Below, piece by piece: positions 32,929 to 44,984 of a DNA stretch of 64,000 bases; within the stretch, counting starts at the first letter, position 1, and each line of letters starts with the position of its first letter. Origin of the DNA: Haliclystus octoradiatus (taxonomy: Eukaryota > Cnidaria > Staurozoa > Stauromedusae > Haliclystidae). The stretch is taken from positions 30,454,561-30,518,560 of the forward strand of contig OU744447.1 in the NCBI GenBank assembly GCA_916610825.1. Reading direction: 5' to 3'. A program made the translations under genes and the position numbers. Below the pieces are notes generated by a model that was not told where the DNA came from, made no database searches, and saw nothing but the letters and a program-made list of their open reading frames with translations.

Positions 32929-33054
32929 AGATCAGCTGTTACTACAAGAAATTAATTATAACGTTGATAAAATACTTTGACTAGACATTCCCATCATATA
33001 GGATATTGATTTGCTTGAAGAACGGTCAATAAATGCATAGTTGATACAACAGGT
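32929..33054 (+). repeat. Duplicated terminal-exon-like block, copy 2
   Basis: It matches the block at 31900. The preceding TTTTATTGAATTTATTAG could be a splice acceptor (ends 32930). The frame DQLLLQEINYNVDKIL ends at TGA 32978-32980, and AATAAA lies at 33028-33033. The 106-bp satellite starts directly after. Confidence 0.45.
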
Positions 33055-33596
33055 ACATTTCTTAAAATCGAACTACGAACATTTTATTTCTTTTAAAAGG
33101 GTTCTTTTCATACATAATTTGTGAAAACATCGATCAAACAATTTGATTGAAATCAAAGAAACGTTTCTTAATATCGAGCTACAAACATTTCATTTCTTTT
33201 AAAAGGGTTCCTTTGATATATAATTTGTGAAAACATCGATAAAACAATTTGTATGAAATCAAAGAAACGTTTCTTAAAATCGAACTACAAACATTTCACT
33301 TCTTTTAAAGGGGTCCTTTTATATAACATTTGTGAAAACATCGAGAAAACAATTTGTATGAAATCAAAGAAACATTTCTTAAAATCGAACTACAAACATT
33401 TCACTTCTTTTAAAAGGGTTCCTTTGATATATAATTTGTAAAAACATCGATCAAACAATTTGTTTGAAATCAAATAAACGTTTCTTAAAATCGAACTACA
33501 AACATTTCACTTCTTTTAAAAGGGTTCCTTTGATATATAATTTGTGAAAACATCGATAAAACAATTTTTGTTTGGAAATCAAAGAAACGCAGGCCA
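33055..33596 (+). repeat. 106-bp satellite, five units
   Basis: CTTAAAATCGAACTAC or close variants recur at 33061, 33167, 33273, 33378 and 33484, a period of 105-106 bp. Each unit contains TTTAAAAGGGTTC, AACATCGATAAAACAATTTG and AATCAAAGAAACG. Units differ by a few percent. It is AT-rich with no credible coding. Confidence 0.92.
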
Positions 33597-34534
33597 AACG
33601 TGGTGTTGAAATCAACGGGTCTAGCGTGGGCATAATATAAAAAAACTTCCATGGAAATTTTAAAATGTCATTGGCGTTCGATTCGACTAACTAAAGAAAA
33701 ATTCAAATTTCGAAAAGGCTATAAAACTTCTACTGAGAATTTAAACTTACAGAGTTATTTTACAAGAATTATTTATTTAATTTATGATTTAACATAAAAA
33801 ATATAAACAAATTTGTTGATGAGCGGTCAGGTTTTGATTTTCTGAATTTAAGTCCATAATTAACGAAAAAATTGTATAAGCTTATATAAGATAAGCGACA
33901 ATATTTTGTTACAGTTTTGAAACACAAATAGCGTCTCTTTTTCTTCGTTGATCAACATTTAATGAAGTTAAATGTTAGTATATAGTATATCCTATTCAAC
34001 AAAATTGAGATTGAATTGAAAATCAAGCGTATGATTTGTGATCAATAATAATTATCATAATTTTAGCGTTCAAAAATATTTTCAATTTGATTCAATGATG
34101 TTATCCTGCCAGTTACATTTCGAGTAGCCTTTCAATATTATTCCTGTAAATAATTTCTAAAATGATTAAATATGTGTTTTAGTTCTGCTGTTCAAAATTA
34201 GAATCCAGTAACAGCTGATTAATAGAAATGTGCTGTGATTCAATTTTCCAGTTTAAGGATTACAGAAACAAATTAAAATTTCAAATGATGATATAAATTC
34301 GTTCGAAAATTATGAATTCGAAATTATAAAACTTCAAGAATGATAGACTTCTGCAATTACTTCCAATGGTAAAGAAGTTAGGACATATATAACTTTGACA
34401 TGTAACCGTTACATTTGAGGTTATGGTGATATATCTTTGAATAATAATTGAAAATATAAATAGTGCACAAATGTCCGTCTTTCCGTCACAAAACATATCA
34501 AATACCAATACCTGAAATTATTCTTATATCATAA
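33597..34534. other. Intergenic stretch
   Basis: AT-rich, no supportable feature. Confidence 0.45.
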
Positions 34535-34775
34535 TTCTCCTATGGCGTCATAATTCAGCCAAAATTCAACATTCGTCATTTTATGCTTCGTTTCTCATTT
34601 TATGCTTTGATTTTTATTTCTTGCTTCTCATTTTATGCATCGTTTCTGATTTTTTGTTTCGTTTCTCATTTTATGCTTCGTTTCGTTTTTGTCATCCTGT
34701 TTCATTTTATGCTTCGTCTCTGACTTGAGTGGTTCCCCTTTCATTCCCCCACCATGCTGCTCCCTTTCCTGTGCA
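34535..34775 (+). repeat. TTTATGCTTCG repeat block, left inverted copy
   Basis: Short tandem copies of CTCATTTTATGCTTCGTTT follow a segment AGCCAAAATTCAACATTCG. The whole block recurs inverted at 44985-45298, down to the flanking GAGTGGTTCCCC and GCATGGTGGGGG-like edges. Part of an interspersed repeat. Confidence 0.7.
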
Positions 34776-35584
34776 CAGCAGACTAGTGACGGTAACAGGT
34801 AATGGTTGTAAAGCCTGAAGGCGGAGATGGAATGAGGCTATAACTGAACGTAATTGTTGAATCAAATTTCCCGAAACTTTAACCCCTTCTCCTTACCTGT
34901 TATTTGAAACTAAATGAGAGGTAAGTTTTTGATTGGACAAACAATTTGCACTTATGTTTTGTCAAAATGGCGGGAAAAAGATTGTAAAGAAAATGTGGAG
35001 GACATGCCCTCAGACCCCCTAAAGGGCCACCCCTTCGGAATTAGCCTAGCTCCACAAGGCCCACTATTTCGCTGCACTCATTTGGAACGAAGCGATGTAC
35101 AGGGGCATGTGGTACAGGTCTACTTCGGAGTAGATAAGACAAAACATTCCCCTCAAAAGTTATTTAAGGTTGAGAGTTCTGATTGCTGTTTGATGCTTGC
35201 ATGCTTGCATGTTTGATGCTCGATGCTTGCATAAGTCCCTGTCTTTTTTGACAAATCCCTTGATCGATTGCGGATGCCCTGAGCCCTGAGCCTGAAGAGT
35301 CCTGATGGGCAAAAAGCGTTGACCGTATTTAGCACAGAATTTCCTGCTGCGGTTGCCATTTTGCTAAGCATCATTGCCGAAAATGAACTATAAAATTGCT
35401 CAAAATATTTTACAATATCCACTATCATAATATCATAAAATAATTAATCTAACCAATTGCAAACACACTTCATTAATATGTACGTATATAGGATGTAGAC
35501 AAAGGCATGTGTAACACTATCCATCAACAATAAAATATTTAAACATAGTCTAATAACATAATCATGATAAACTGCAAATTATTT
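34776..35584. other. Non-coding stretch with a GC-richer patch
   Basis: AAAATGGCGGGAAAAAG at 34963-34979 combines YY1-like and E2F-like motifs, and TTGCCATTTTGC lies at 35352. The patch 35000-35110 (AGACCCCCTAAAGGGCCACC) is GC-richer than its surroundings. A promoter is possible, but no transcript unit is recognised. Confidence 0.3.
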
Positions 35585-35752
35585 AATTTATACTGAAACC
35601 AACTCTACGAGAGCATAGTCGTCAAATCTTTTACCCCAAAAGTGATATTTTTCAACTGGTATATAACAGGACTGAAAATGATCTAGAATAAATCAGTAAC
35701 TAACTTAGACCCAATCCCAAGGAAAAAGTAATCAAAAAGCGCGCATCTGAAC
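35585..35752 (+). repeat. Interspersed repeat segment, left inverted copy
   Basis: It includes ACGAGAGCATAGTCGTCAAA and CAATCCCAAGGAAAAAGTAA. It closely matches the reverse complement of 43883-44050. With 34535-34775 it keeps the same order as the inverted pair on the right, so both are probably pieces of one repeat. Confidence 0.7.
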
Positions 35753-36134
35753 TAGTCCCAGACCCTTTTGTCAAAATTAAGTAGGTCATCTAGAAACACA
35801 TACGTGTAAATTCTTTTTCAACCAATTTAAAAAATTCTTTTTGCATCTGATACCTAGGTACAAATCTACCACGAGCTATTTAAATAAAATGAAAAGTAAA
35901 AAAGCTATTGCAACAAATGTTAGTCAAACAAAACGCTAACCAACACGTGCAGATTCAAAGTTGAATAACTTTTTATTTTTCATTTTATTTAAAAAGCTCG
36001 CAGTAGATTTGTAGTAAATGTACCAAGGTACCAGATGCAAAATGAATTTTTTAAATCGGTTGAAACAGAATTTACACGTTTGTGTTTCTAGATGACCTAC
36101 TTAATTTTGAAAAAAGGGCCTGGGACTAGTTCAG
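35747..36134. mobile_element. Foldback element with arms of about 160-180 bp
   Basis: 35747-35912 (CTGAACTAGTCCCAGACCC at the edge) is complementary to 35950-36134 (GGGCCTGGGACTAGTTCAG at the edge), with a few mismatches. The arms share AAGTAGGTCATCTAGAAACA. Non-coding inverted-repeat transposon or large hairpin. Confidence 0.75.
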
Positions 36135-36709
36135 GTGTTGACTTGCCCAAGTCTCACTTTTACTTTTACGATTTTGATATGTTGGTAAGTGAGACTTGTG
36201 TCCTTTGGCAATTCTATTGTTTTAGAAAACAAAGAAGCCGCCAACAAAATCTCGTCGATGACGTTGTTTATCTGAGTATTCCAGGGTGTCATACAGTCAA
36301 CAGGGAACGAATCGTAAAATATATAAGAGCCTGAAATTTTAAAAGCTGCTAAAATGTTTGACAGAAATGGTGGCTTGAGTCACTTGTTGCATATATATAT
36401 ATTTCAGGGTATTGGAGCTAATTAAACTGGAAAACTGATTTTATTATTCTAACTTACTGATTCTGGCGAGTCATTGATGTAGCGAACGATCCTGTTTACT
36501 GCAAACTTTTTGAGCGCTCGTCGGAGATCGAAATACAGGTTGAAATATGATTCATTGTGGAAATGATAAACATTTCACTTAAAGGTTGCTATGTTCTGAA
36601 TAAATCTTTCCCTTGCTCTTGTACACGACGTGGAACTGTTGGATTTTTCGATGGTAGCCCAAAGCATTCACAATGATACAATATTAAACGATCTTGGAGG
36701 GTAAAAACA
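36135..36709. other. Non-coding stretch before BEL-B
   Basis: No supportable gene. It ends at the TTTAC target duplication of BEL-B. Confidence 0.45.
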
Positions 36710-36714
36710 TTTAC

Positions 36715-36976
36715 TGTAAAAGTGTGGTTTAAGGGAACACAATTCTATTGTAGGACTGTAATAAATACTATAATAAACCGAAGATTGACTCAAAGCAACG
36801 AGTCCGTAAGAAGATCAACAAATGAGGCTTAGATAATAATGATCTTATTTCAATGGCTTTCGCCCAACAATGCCTGTAGATAACACGTGAGGCTATAACA
36901 TATATTGCAATCACTAATTGGGCACCATGCCTCTATATTGTTAACAATAAGAATTGTTCCCAATCCTCTATCTACA
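36715..36976 (-). repeat. 3' LTR of BEL-B
   Basis: 262 bp bounded by TG and CA. It differs from 43286-43548 at about five or six positions (for example AATAAATACT versus AATAGATACT). Confidence 0.88.
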
Positions 36977-37160
36977 TTCCCATCTCAATGAGAGAAGCGA
37001 ATGATTATAGAGAATTGGGGACATTTACAGAAAGTATATCAAAATGATATAGATAAAATATTCCGTATTAAAAAGCTAAATTATCAATGGTAAAAATTAA
37101 AAACTTCACAGTGAAACATTGTGATTTAATTAATACAACTACTGGGCAAAGCCAGTCAAT

Positions 37161-40100
37161 TTAATCTTCTGCTGCTTCAAGCAAGCAAAGTTTATGAATG
37201 GGTCTTGTTAACACAGACGATTCTGTTTTTACTGTGCACGACCGCACCAGGCCATCAGAACTCTCTTTTACCTCAGTGACAACAGCTAGCGGCCATTTAC
37301 CACGGGGAAGACGATCATCTGCCAATAGCACCAAGTCCCCTATGTTAATATTACGGGTGATTGAGGTCCATTTTTGACGCTGTTGAAGGAGGGTGATATA
37401 CTCTTTTGCCCAGCGACGCCAGAATGACTGCATCAAAGCTTTTCCGGCTCTCCACTGCTTTCCAAGGAACACATCTTGTGGGACAAACAGGCCAGGTTCT
37501 CGATAATCCATCGCGTGACCAAGCAAGAAGTGATTGGGTGTCAGCGGCTCAAGGTCTGCTGTGTCATCCGAGAGGCTTGTCAGTGGTCGGCAGTTCAGGC
37601 TTCGCTCAACATCACATAAGACTGAGTCAAATAATTCCTGTGAAGACACTTGCTCAGAAAAAACAGAATAAATGCAACGCTTCACAGATCTCACTAGGCG
37701 TTCCCAGATACCACCGAAATGGGGGGCTTCTGGGGGGTTAAATGTCCACTTAATGTGTCGCTGATGACAGAAACTTTCGATTTTGGATAAGTTCCATTCT
37801 GCCAACGCCTCTCTAAGTTCCCGCTCTGCCCCTGTAAAATTTGTCCCATTATCAGAAATGAGTTCAGAGGGGGAACCTCTTCGTGCCTCAAATCGACGCA
37901 ATGCCAGTATAAAATGGTCAGAATCGAATGATGAACATGACTCGAGGTGTACAGCCCTGATAGTGAGACATGTAAAAATGCAACCCCATCTTTTCTCACG
38001 AGAACGACCACGTACAACGTAAAATGGCCCAAAAAAATCAACCCCGGTTTTAGCAAAAGCTCGAGAACATTTTACTCTGAAACTAGGTAAGGTGGACATG
38101 TGTTGCGTCATACGTTTGGCATCAATTTTTCTACACTTCACACAACGATGGGCGTGTTGTTTCACAAGAGACTTCAAATTAGGGATCCAAAATCGTTGTC
38201 TTATTTCGGAAACAATTGTATTCACTCCGCCATGTAACAAATTATTGTGATAATCGTTTATGATGCCACGAACGATGTTGGAATTGGGTGGAATTATCAC
38301 AGGGTGTTTAGCAGAAAATCTTAAATCTGAATTATGTAGGCGTCCACCTACTCTAAGTACTCCGTATTCATCAAGAAACGGACACAATGATCTCAATGTA
38401 CTAGAATTAGGAAGGTCACCTTTTGTTTTTAAGCTACTGATATCCTTAGCATAATGTTGACGCTGAACATAAATCAACAAATAACGTTCTGCCCTTTCAA
38501 AAATTTCAAATTTGGTCAAAGGGGTAACAACATCATCAGCTTTAAAACATGAAATAACAAAAAGCAATCTGAATAGGATACATTTTACCTTAAACCAAGA
38601 GGAGAAGCGTTCGATGATTTGCTTCAATGGAGAATCACGTGGCTGACTGGTCTGAAGAACAGGACGGGCACGCACTTCTAGGTCTTCGTCCGGAATGAAT
38701 GGATGTGAGTCTTGCGGCCAGTGATCACTTGTTTGCCAGAGGAATGATGGACCAGTTGACCAAGTGTCGGCTGAACGAAACTCTTCAGGACTGAGACCAC
38801 GTGATGCAATATCTGCAGGATTGAGATTGCCCGGGCAATGTCTCCATTGGTTAGGGTTAGTTGTTAGTCTAATCTCACTAATTTTATTAGCTACAAATAC
38901 TTTAAATCTACGGGAATCATTAGAAATGTACGACAAGGTCGTTTTGGAATCTGACCAAAACACAACTGAACTAAGGTCAATGTCTAATTCCTGTACTAAC
39001 TGTTGGCACATGCGTGTCGCTAGGACTGCTGATTGTAATTCTAAGCGCGGGATAGTTACAGCATGCAGTGGAGCACAGCGCGATTTTGCAGCAACAAATG
39101 AGCAAGAAATAGCATCGCCATTTTCAAACCGCAGAAATGCTACAGTTCCAAGAGCAATTTGCGAGGCGTCACAAAAAATATGCAAGCCGGTCGTGAATTC
39201 AGTCGAGAAAAAGGAGGTGTTTCTGAAGCAACGAGGCAATGTGATTGTTTCAATGACATGGAGAGTCTGCAGCCACTCCAGCCAACGATCTAGCACGTGT
39301 TTTGGTAATGGGTCGTCCCATTGTATCGGTGGCTTGGATTGCCACAATTCTCGCAGAAGAAATTTGGGCAGTAACATGATAGGGGATAAAAATCCGTCAG
39401 GGTTAAAAATTGTGCTAACAGTGGCAAGAATTCCACGCTTTGTAAAGGGTTTATTTACATTTTTAACAATAAAACATAAATTATCATTAGTTACATTCCA
39501 AAACACACCAAGCTCACGTTCAATTACAATAGTCTCTCGATCTAAATTTATAATTTGTTTCGACCATTTCTCACAAGGCAGACATTCTAAAACATTTTGT
39601 TTATTTGACAACCATTTAGTTAAAATAAAACTTCTTTTATCTAAAACATTATTCAATTTTTTAACTACTTCTATTGCTTCACCCTCTGTTTCAAAAGACG
39701 CTAATAAGTCATCCATATAAAATTGTTTTAATATGACTTTAATACATTGCTCGCCTAATTCATCACGAAATTCAGTCGCAATGTGGCGAAGTGCAGCTAG
39801 GCAGCAAGCAGGAGAACAGCTCGCACTAAAAACAAAAACTTTCATACGACATTCAATGATAGATTTATCCGGATCCCCATCTTCCCACCATAAAAAACGT
39901 AAACAATCACGGTCACAAGGTGTCACGGATACTTGATGATACATTTCCTTAATATCTGCTTGTATCGCTACGGGACCTTTTCGAAAACGAAGTAAGACTC
40001 CAAGCAAACTGTTGAGATAATCAGGTCCGTTATAGACAGAGTTGTTTAAACTGACTCCTTTGAATTTGGCAGCAGCATCAAAAACAACTCTGCATTTATC

Positions 40101-41584
40101 TGGTTTACTTTTAGAGAATACAGCATGGTGCGGAAGATACCAGATTTTAGTAAATGAGTGTTCCAATTCTTGACTTGGAATTATCTCAGCATAACCCTTA
40201 GTTAAATAGCTTTCTACTTCAGCGATGTAATGCCTAGCAAACAGCTTATTTGACAAAAGTTTATGTTGTAAATGCTTGAGACGGCTATATGCCTGTGAGC
40301 GATTAAAAGGCAGATTTACTTGCGGTCGCCATAGTAACCCTAACTCATATTGATTATTAGTAACACTTATATTATCAAGAGCCGCCAAACAACGACGGTC
40401 CTCTTGGCTGTAAGCAAACGGGAGAATTTCAGGGGATTCAAAGCTATCAGACCGCCAGAACCGATCCCACTGGTCTTTCAGGGAAGGTTCAAGTATTTGA
40501 AAATTGACCTGAGAAGGAAAATGTGTATCGACGCCCGGTCCACCAAGAACGGACCAACCTAGAGGACAACGAATTGCAGTAAAATTGTCTGTGAGTTGAC
40601 GGTATTCAAGAGGAAGTAGTAAATTTGAAGCATTGGCTCCAATCAAAAGCTCTATTCTTTCATTGGAAGGAACATCTGTTACAGAAAGAGACATATTAGT
40701 TTGGCTACAATATTTGAAAGACACATTTGGTATTTGAAATCCATCAACAGCCCACACATCTGGTATAGTTAATAAACTACCATCAGCAGCTTGCACGTGC
40801 AAAGCTGACTGCTGAGCTTTCTGCAATTGTGTGTCACCTGCAATAGTTGAAATGCAAAGTTCTTTCGAAATGCCCTGTAAACCTAATTTATTTGCAATTT
40901 TACTGTTTAAAACAGTCACCATGCTGCCACTATCTAATAAAGCCGATACACATTTAACACCACGAGGGCCGTGGAGTACAACTTTAATTACTTGCAATGA
41001 TATTGACGATTGTGATTGTGTTGTGGCAACTATAGTATTAGAACTAGCTGTAACTTTGGCTACAGCTTGTCCAATATGACTATTGTCAGAAGCAACAGGG
41101 GGCGTAAAAGGGTTTGAAGAAGTCTTAACAGGTACAGTGACTGCAGTAGAATTAGGTGCCTTATGTGTATGCATGAAGGTGTGATGCCCACGTTGACAGA
41201 GAGAACATCGAACCATTTGTCTACACATAGCACTACGATGACCTTTTGTAAAACATTTAAAACATAACTCATGACGATGTGCGAGATCAACTACAGTAGA
41301 GCGCTCAGGGGGTGAAGGGCAAGTTTTTGACTTATGGTTTCCTTCACAAAACACGCAATTGTTAGTCGTCATGGCACCGCTGAACATATCATATTTAGGG
41401 CGGCTGGGATTGAAGTCGTGGATGCCTGCATAAGACCAGACAGCATCATTTGCTATCCGACTTTCAGTTTTAACGAGTGCTAAAAGATTATCTACGTGGG
41501 GTGTCTCATTGCGTAGGCGCATATCATCAACACGTCTACACCATTTATTTCTAATATATTCTGGAAGGCAAGCTACAATTGCCT
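37161..41584 (-). CDS. gag-pol: BEL-B Gag C-terminus plus Pol
   Basis: The long part of the BEL/Pao polyprotein, in one open frame from the MITE edge to TAA. Reading N to C it has knuckles CVFCEGNHKSKTC, CFKCFTKGHRSAMC and CSLCQRGHHTFMH. The protease has ALLDSGS (Ser in place of the usual Thr). The RT catalytic box is YMDD. RNase H (FCDAS, SRCAP, FWSDS, DIASRG) follows, then an H2C2 region with CVKCRKIDAKRMTQ, an rve integrase with SDNGTNF, and a DUF5641-like end (GDLVLLADD). The domain order matches BEL-A but sequence similarity is only partial, so it is a different family. It cannot be translated from its own start because of the MITE upstream. Confidence 0.9.
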
Positions 41585-41588
41585 TTAA

Positions 41589-41787
41589 AGGAGCAAAAAT
41601 GACCGGCAGGCGCTACGCACTTAGGATCACGTGCACGCTTATTGTTATAACACAATGTTCATTGTTGACATGAATTTTATTACAAGTTAGGCATGCGTAT
41701 AACAATTGTTTCAAAGCGAGACGGTTGAATTACGCTAAGCATAAATTCAACTTGTGCTCGCAGCGGTCGCCGGTCAATTTTGCCCCT
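41589..41787. mobile_element. 199-bp MITE with TTAA target duplication, inside BEL-B gag
   Basis: Termini AGGAGCAAAAATGACCGGC and GCCGGTCAATTTTGCCCCT are imperfect inverts. TTAA lies on both sides (41585-41588 and 41788-41791). TTAA duplication suggests piggyBac-type mobilisation. The flanking gag frame is in phase once the element and one TTAA are ignored, so this is a clean insertion into a previously open gene. Confidence 0.8.
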
Positions 41788-41791
41788 TTAA

Positions 41792-42646
41792 TGCAAATGT
41801 CGAATTAATATCATCATAATGTTTCATTCGTTTGAAAATAGCACAAGCAGACTTAAGACTGTGATAAAATAATTGAAGGCTTTCGGCATCATTCACATGA
41901 TTTCCCTGTTGCAATTTGTTAATATGGGCACGAGCAACTCTAATGTTGGACCCAAAATCATCCTCCAGCGTTTCCCAGGCGGTTTCATAACCCTCTTGGT
42001 CACGGGGAAGGTTTTGAACACTGTCCTTCGCAGGGCCTTCTAAATGCTCAATGAGATGCGCCATTTTAGAAGCAAATGACAGTGATGACAATGAGTGGAT
42101 TTGTGTAAAAAATGAAGTTTGGAATTCATGATATCTCAAAGGGTTACCATCAAAAAACTGTAACTTAAGGTTTAGTGCGACTAAAGTGTCACCAAGAGAT
42201 GTGACATCTGAAATTGCAGTCGGATCTTGTACGGATGAATGAGTGCAATACCAAGGTGTTTCCCTGGCATCATTAGAGCTAGACTCAACCTGTCGGAAAG
42301 GGTTCCCGTTAACATTAGAACTGTCAGAGTTAGAGAAATTAATCTGTGACGTTTCCTCTATGACATTAACAGGCGGCTTGACATCAACAGCCTGAGCCTT
42401 GCGGAAGCGTTTTAAAGTATCATGATGACTAAGAAAAACTGATTGCAGCTGACCAGCGATAAGTTTTTTTTCGTCAGCTGGTAGCCCTACCCTAGCCGTT
42501 TTAAATTCAATTTGAATTGTTGAAAGACAATCTTCCAAGTCTGCCATACTACGGTCAATGGTATCATGATCATCTGATGCAAGATTATGCTCAAGGATAG
42601 ATTGCTGTATGTCATAAAAACAAATAGCAGTCTCAAATGCTTCCAT
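41792..42646 (-). CDS. gag: BEL-B Gag N-terminal part, cut by a MITE
   Basis: It starts at the ATG on the minus strand at 42646 and encodes about 285 residues of Pao-type Gag, including LQFFDGNPLRYHEFQTSF and the LxxHLEGPAKDSV motif found in BEL capsids. The frame runs to the MITE junction and would stop about six codons inside the MITE. With the segment 41584-37161 it would form a single 1,761-codon frame (including stop), similar in size to BEL-A. Confidence 0.85.
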
Positions 42647-42919
42647 ATTGTTTAGGAATTATTTAAGCTTAATTAACAATTTATTCAAAGTGTTTCGAGA
42701 CAGCATGTTAAAAAATTATCGTGAACCCATACAACGTCGGGAAACTGTCAAACGGTAATAAACAGACAGGCACGCTATATGCTGAAACATGTGACCTAAA
42801 CGGTATGTGTATTTAATCAACAACAACAACAGAAAAGGGAACTTTTGTTAGGAATAAAATTACAACGTTTTTAAATGTATTCAAATTTGATTAAAGTTAA
42901 TAATATACCTGGAAAAAAT

Positions 42920-43253
42920 CTGTAAGACAAAACAAAGCAAAGTCAGACACATACACGAGAAAACGCGGGGTAAAACGGTATGCTGGCATAGACACGTTAT
43001 GTCAAAACTAAAACATGTGACTATGTGAAAAATTGCGAAATGATATTTAAATTTTATTTTGACGTAGACTGAGCTATTTGTGCAAGAGTGCAAAGGTCTT
43101 TTTTTTAAAAAGGTGCAAAAGGAAGATATTTAATGTAGCAATAATAAAGATAAAAATAGAAAGACAAACGCCTTAAATATATAGATATATAATATATGTG
43201 TGACACAAGAACCAAATATTGACTACGCAATAAAATTTCTAAAAAGTTCTTAC
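42920..43253 (-). other. Candidate leader intron in BEL-B
   Basis: On the minus strand the donor GGATTG then GTAAGA lies about 33 nt after the 5' LTR. A strong acceptor, TTGTTTTGTCTTACAG, lies upstream of gag. A second acceptor/donor-like pair follows closely (TTTTTTCCAG then GTATAT). The donor position matches that in BEL-A. Inference from consensus only. Confidence 0.42.
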
Positions 43254-43285
43254 CAATCCAATTCGATTGTGGTTCGACGTAACCA

Positions 43286-43548
43286 TGTAAAAGTGTGGTC
43301 TTAAGGGAACACAATTCTATTGTAGGACTGTAATAGATACTATAATAAACCGAAGATTGACTCAAAGCAACGAGTCCGTAAGAAGATCAACAAATGAGGC
43401 TTAGATAATAATGATCTTATTTCAATGGCTTTCGCCCAACAATGCCTGTCGATAACACGTGAGGCTATAACATATATTGCAATCACTAATTGGGCACCAT
43501 GCCTCTATATTGTTAACAACGAGAATTGTTCCCATTCCTCTATCTACA
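43286..43548 (-). repeat. 5' LTR of BEL-B
   Basis: 263 bp, the partner of 36715-36976, followed on its outer side by TTTAC (43549-43553). Confidence 0.88.
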
Positions 43549-43553
43549 TTTAC

Positions 43554-43882
43554 AGATAATTTCGCCATCTGTATTCTGAATGATGATGTTGAAATAAGTT
43601 TGTAATTTTTGACAAGCATCAGTTAATCGACTTGATTTAATAACCATAAGTTTCCATATAGATTTAATTCATTTTATTTTGGCTTGCATGTTGCATCTTT
43701 CATTAATTTACGAAATGTTGGACCCTGTCTTTCCCCGTACATCAAATGCGTGATAATTTGTCAGAACAATACGATCAAACAGAATGCCGTTGTGCAGAAT
43801 CCTGCACAACGCTGTACGAAGGGAATAAGTCCCGCTTACCGCTCGTCAAAGTGCGGTATATCAAAGCGGGACTTATAGATCA
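43554..43882. other. Non-coding stretch
   Basis: It contains GAATCCTGCACAACGCTGTAC and an inverted AAGTCCCGCTT...AAGCGGGACTT pair (near 43829-43870), perhaps a small foldback. No gene. Confidence 0.35.
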
Positions 43883-44050
43883 GTCAAGTTCAGGTGCGCA
43901 CTTTTTGACAATGTTTTTCTTGGGATTGGGTCTAAGTTAGTTACTGATTTATTCTAGATCATTTTCAGTCCTGTTATACACCAGTTGAAAAATGTCACTT
44001 TTGGAGTAAAAGATTCGACGACTATGCTCTCTACGAGTAGCAAAGTGACA
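43883..44050 (-). repeat. Interspersed repeat segment, right inverted copy
   Basis: Reverse-complement match to 35585-35752, including CTTGGGATTGGGTCTAAGTT and AGACTATGCTCT-like sequence. Confidence 0.7.
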
Positions 44051-44984
44051 ATTTAAAGTATAAAAGCGGGCACAACATTTTATTCAAATGAGAGGATACC
44101 AACCAAAGAAAACCAAAACAAAATCACACATTTATACAATTTAGAACCACTCATGCATAACAGTAACGAATTAACTTTTATCAAACCACATACAATTTTG
44201 AAATTCAAACATCCAATTTTTTGGACAACATGAGAAGTTATTCGGGATAATTATACACCATTTTTAAATCTGTGATTATACAATTTCATAAGAATTCAAA
44301 TAATCAAATCCTATACTAAACCGAATAAAAATCAGGTGGACCAACAAAAATAATACCAAGTGCAAAGTTCAATAAAAAACCAAAACCTAAAACCGAATAA
44401 ATAGCAACCATTAAAATAATCAAGTAGACATACTCAAATAAAACCTAATAAATGTAAATGATGTAGCCCAGAAACTCCTATTAAGTTCAAAAACCTCAAA
44501 TACACCACAAATGTAATACATATTGTTAGATTTTTACCTATTATATACATCAATTAATTTATTTATTTATAGAAGTCATTATACTCATTTATGTCATTGA
44601 TACAGACGTATATATAAATAAATCACACTGTTTTAGATCTTATATTCCAATGCTCAACCTTGTTACGAACATTTCAATACTGTATCAAGGAATCCCTTTC
44701 CCGTGAGGGACGTTGAGAGTAAAAAACATATAGTACTACTGTTAATGAGACGAACATCTCAATAATAATTAAGACACATGAAATGGCCAATAGATAAACA
44801 TTACATTATTGATTACATACACATAACGCATACATAATTGTTGCTTTTAATTTAATATTGAATGAGCTCACTTTGATTTGAAATGGTTAGTAGCTGCTCA
44901 GCCACGTTAATTAATTAATGTTTCTTTTGCATTTTGAATATTCATGGTAAAAGTAAAATAAAACGTCCAAACTCGATCGCTAAT
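44051..44984. other. Non-coding stretch
   Basis: AT-rich, with no feature I can support. It does not obviously match the spacer of the left copy (34776-35584). Confidence 0.4.

Larger units (their letters stand above)
36715..43548 (-). mobile_element. BEL/Pao LTR retrotransposon (BEL-B), split by a MITE
   Basis: The 6,834-bp element is on the minus strand. LTRs are 36715-36976 and 43286-43548, and the 5-bp target duplication is TTTAC (36710-36714 and 43549-43553). The LTRs differ at several positions, so it is older than BEL-A. Reading the minus strand, TGGTTACGTCGAACC directly follows the 5' LTR as a primer site, and a purine-rich GAGATGGGAA precedes the 3' LTR. The only coding lesion I see is a 199-bp MITE in gag. 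Confidence 0.93.

Noticed and set aside
34914-35216. Plus-strand 100-codon frame over the GC-richer patch
   Set aside because: No recognisable domain, no conserved motif; the patch looks like repeat-derived sequence.
43264-43285. GGTTCGACGTAACCA next to the BEL-B LTR as a tRNA gene T-arm
   Set aside because: It sits where the primer-binding site must be, and no cloverleaf can be drawn around it.
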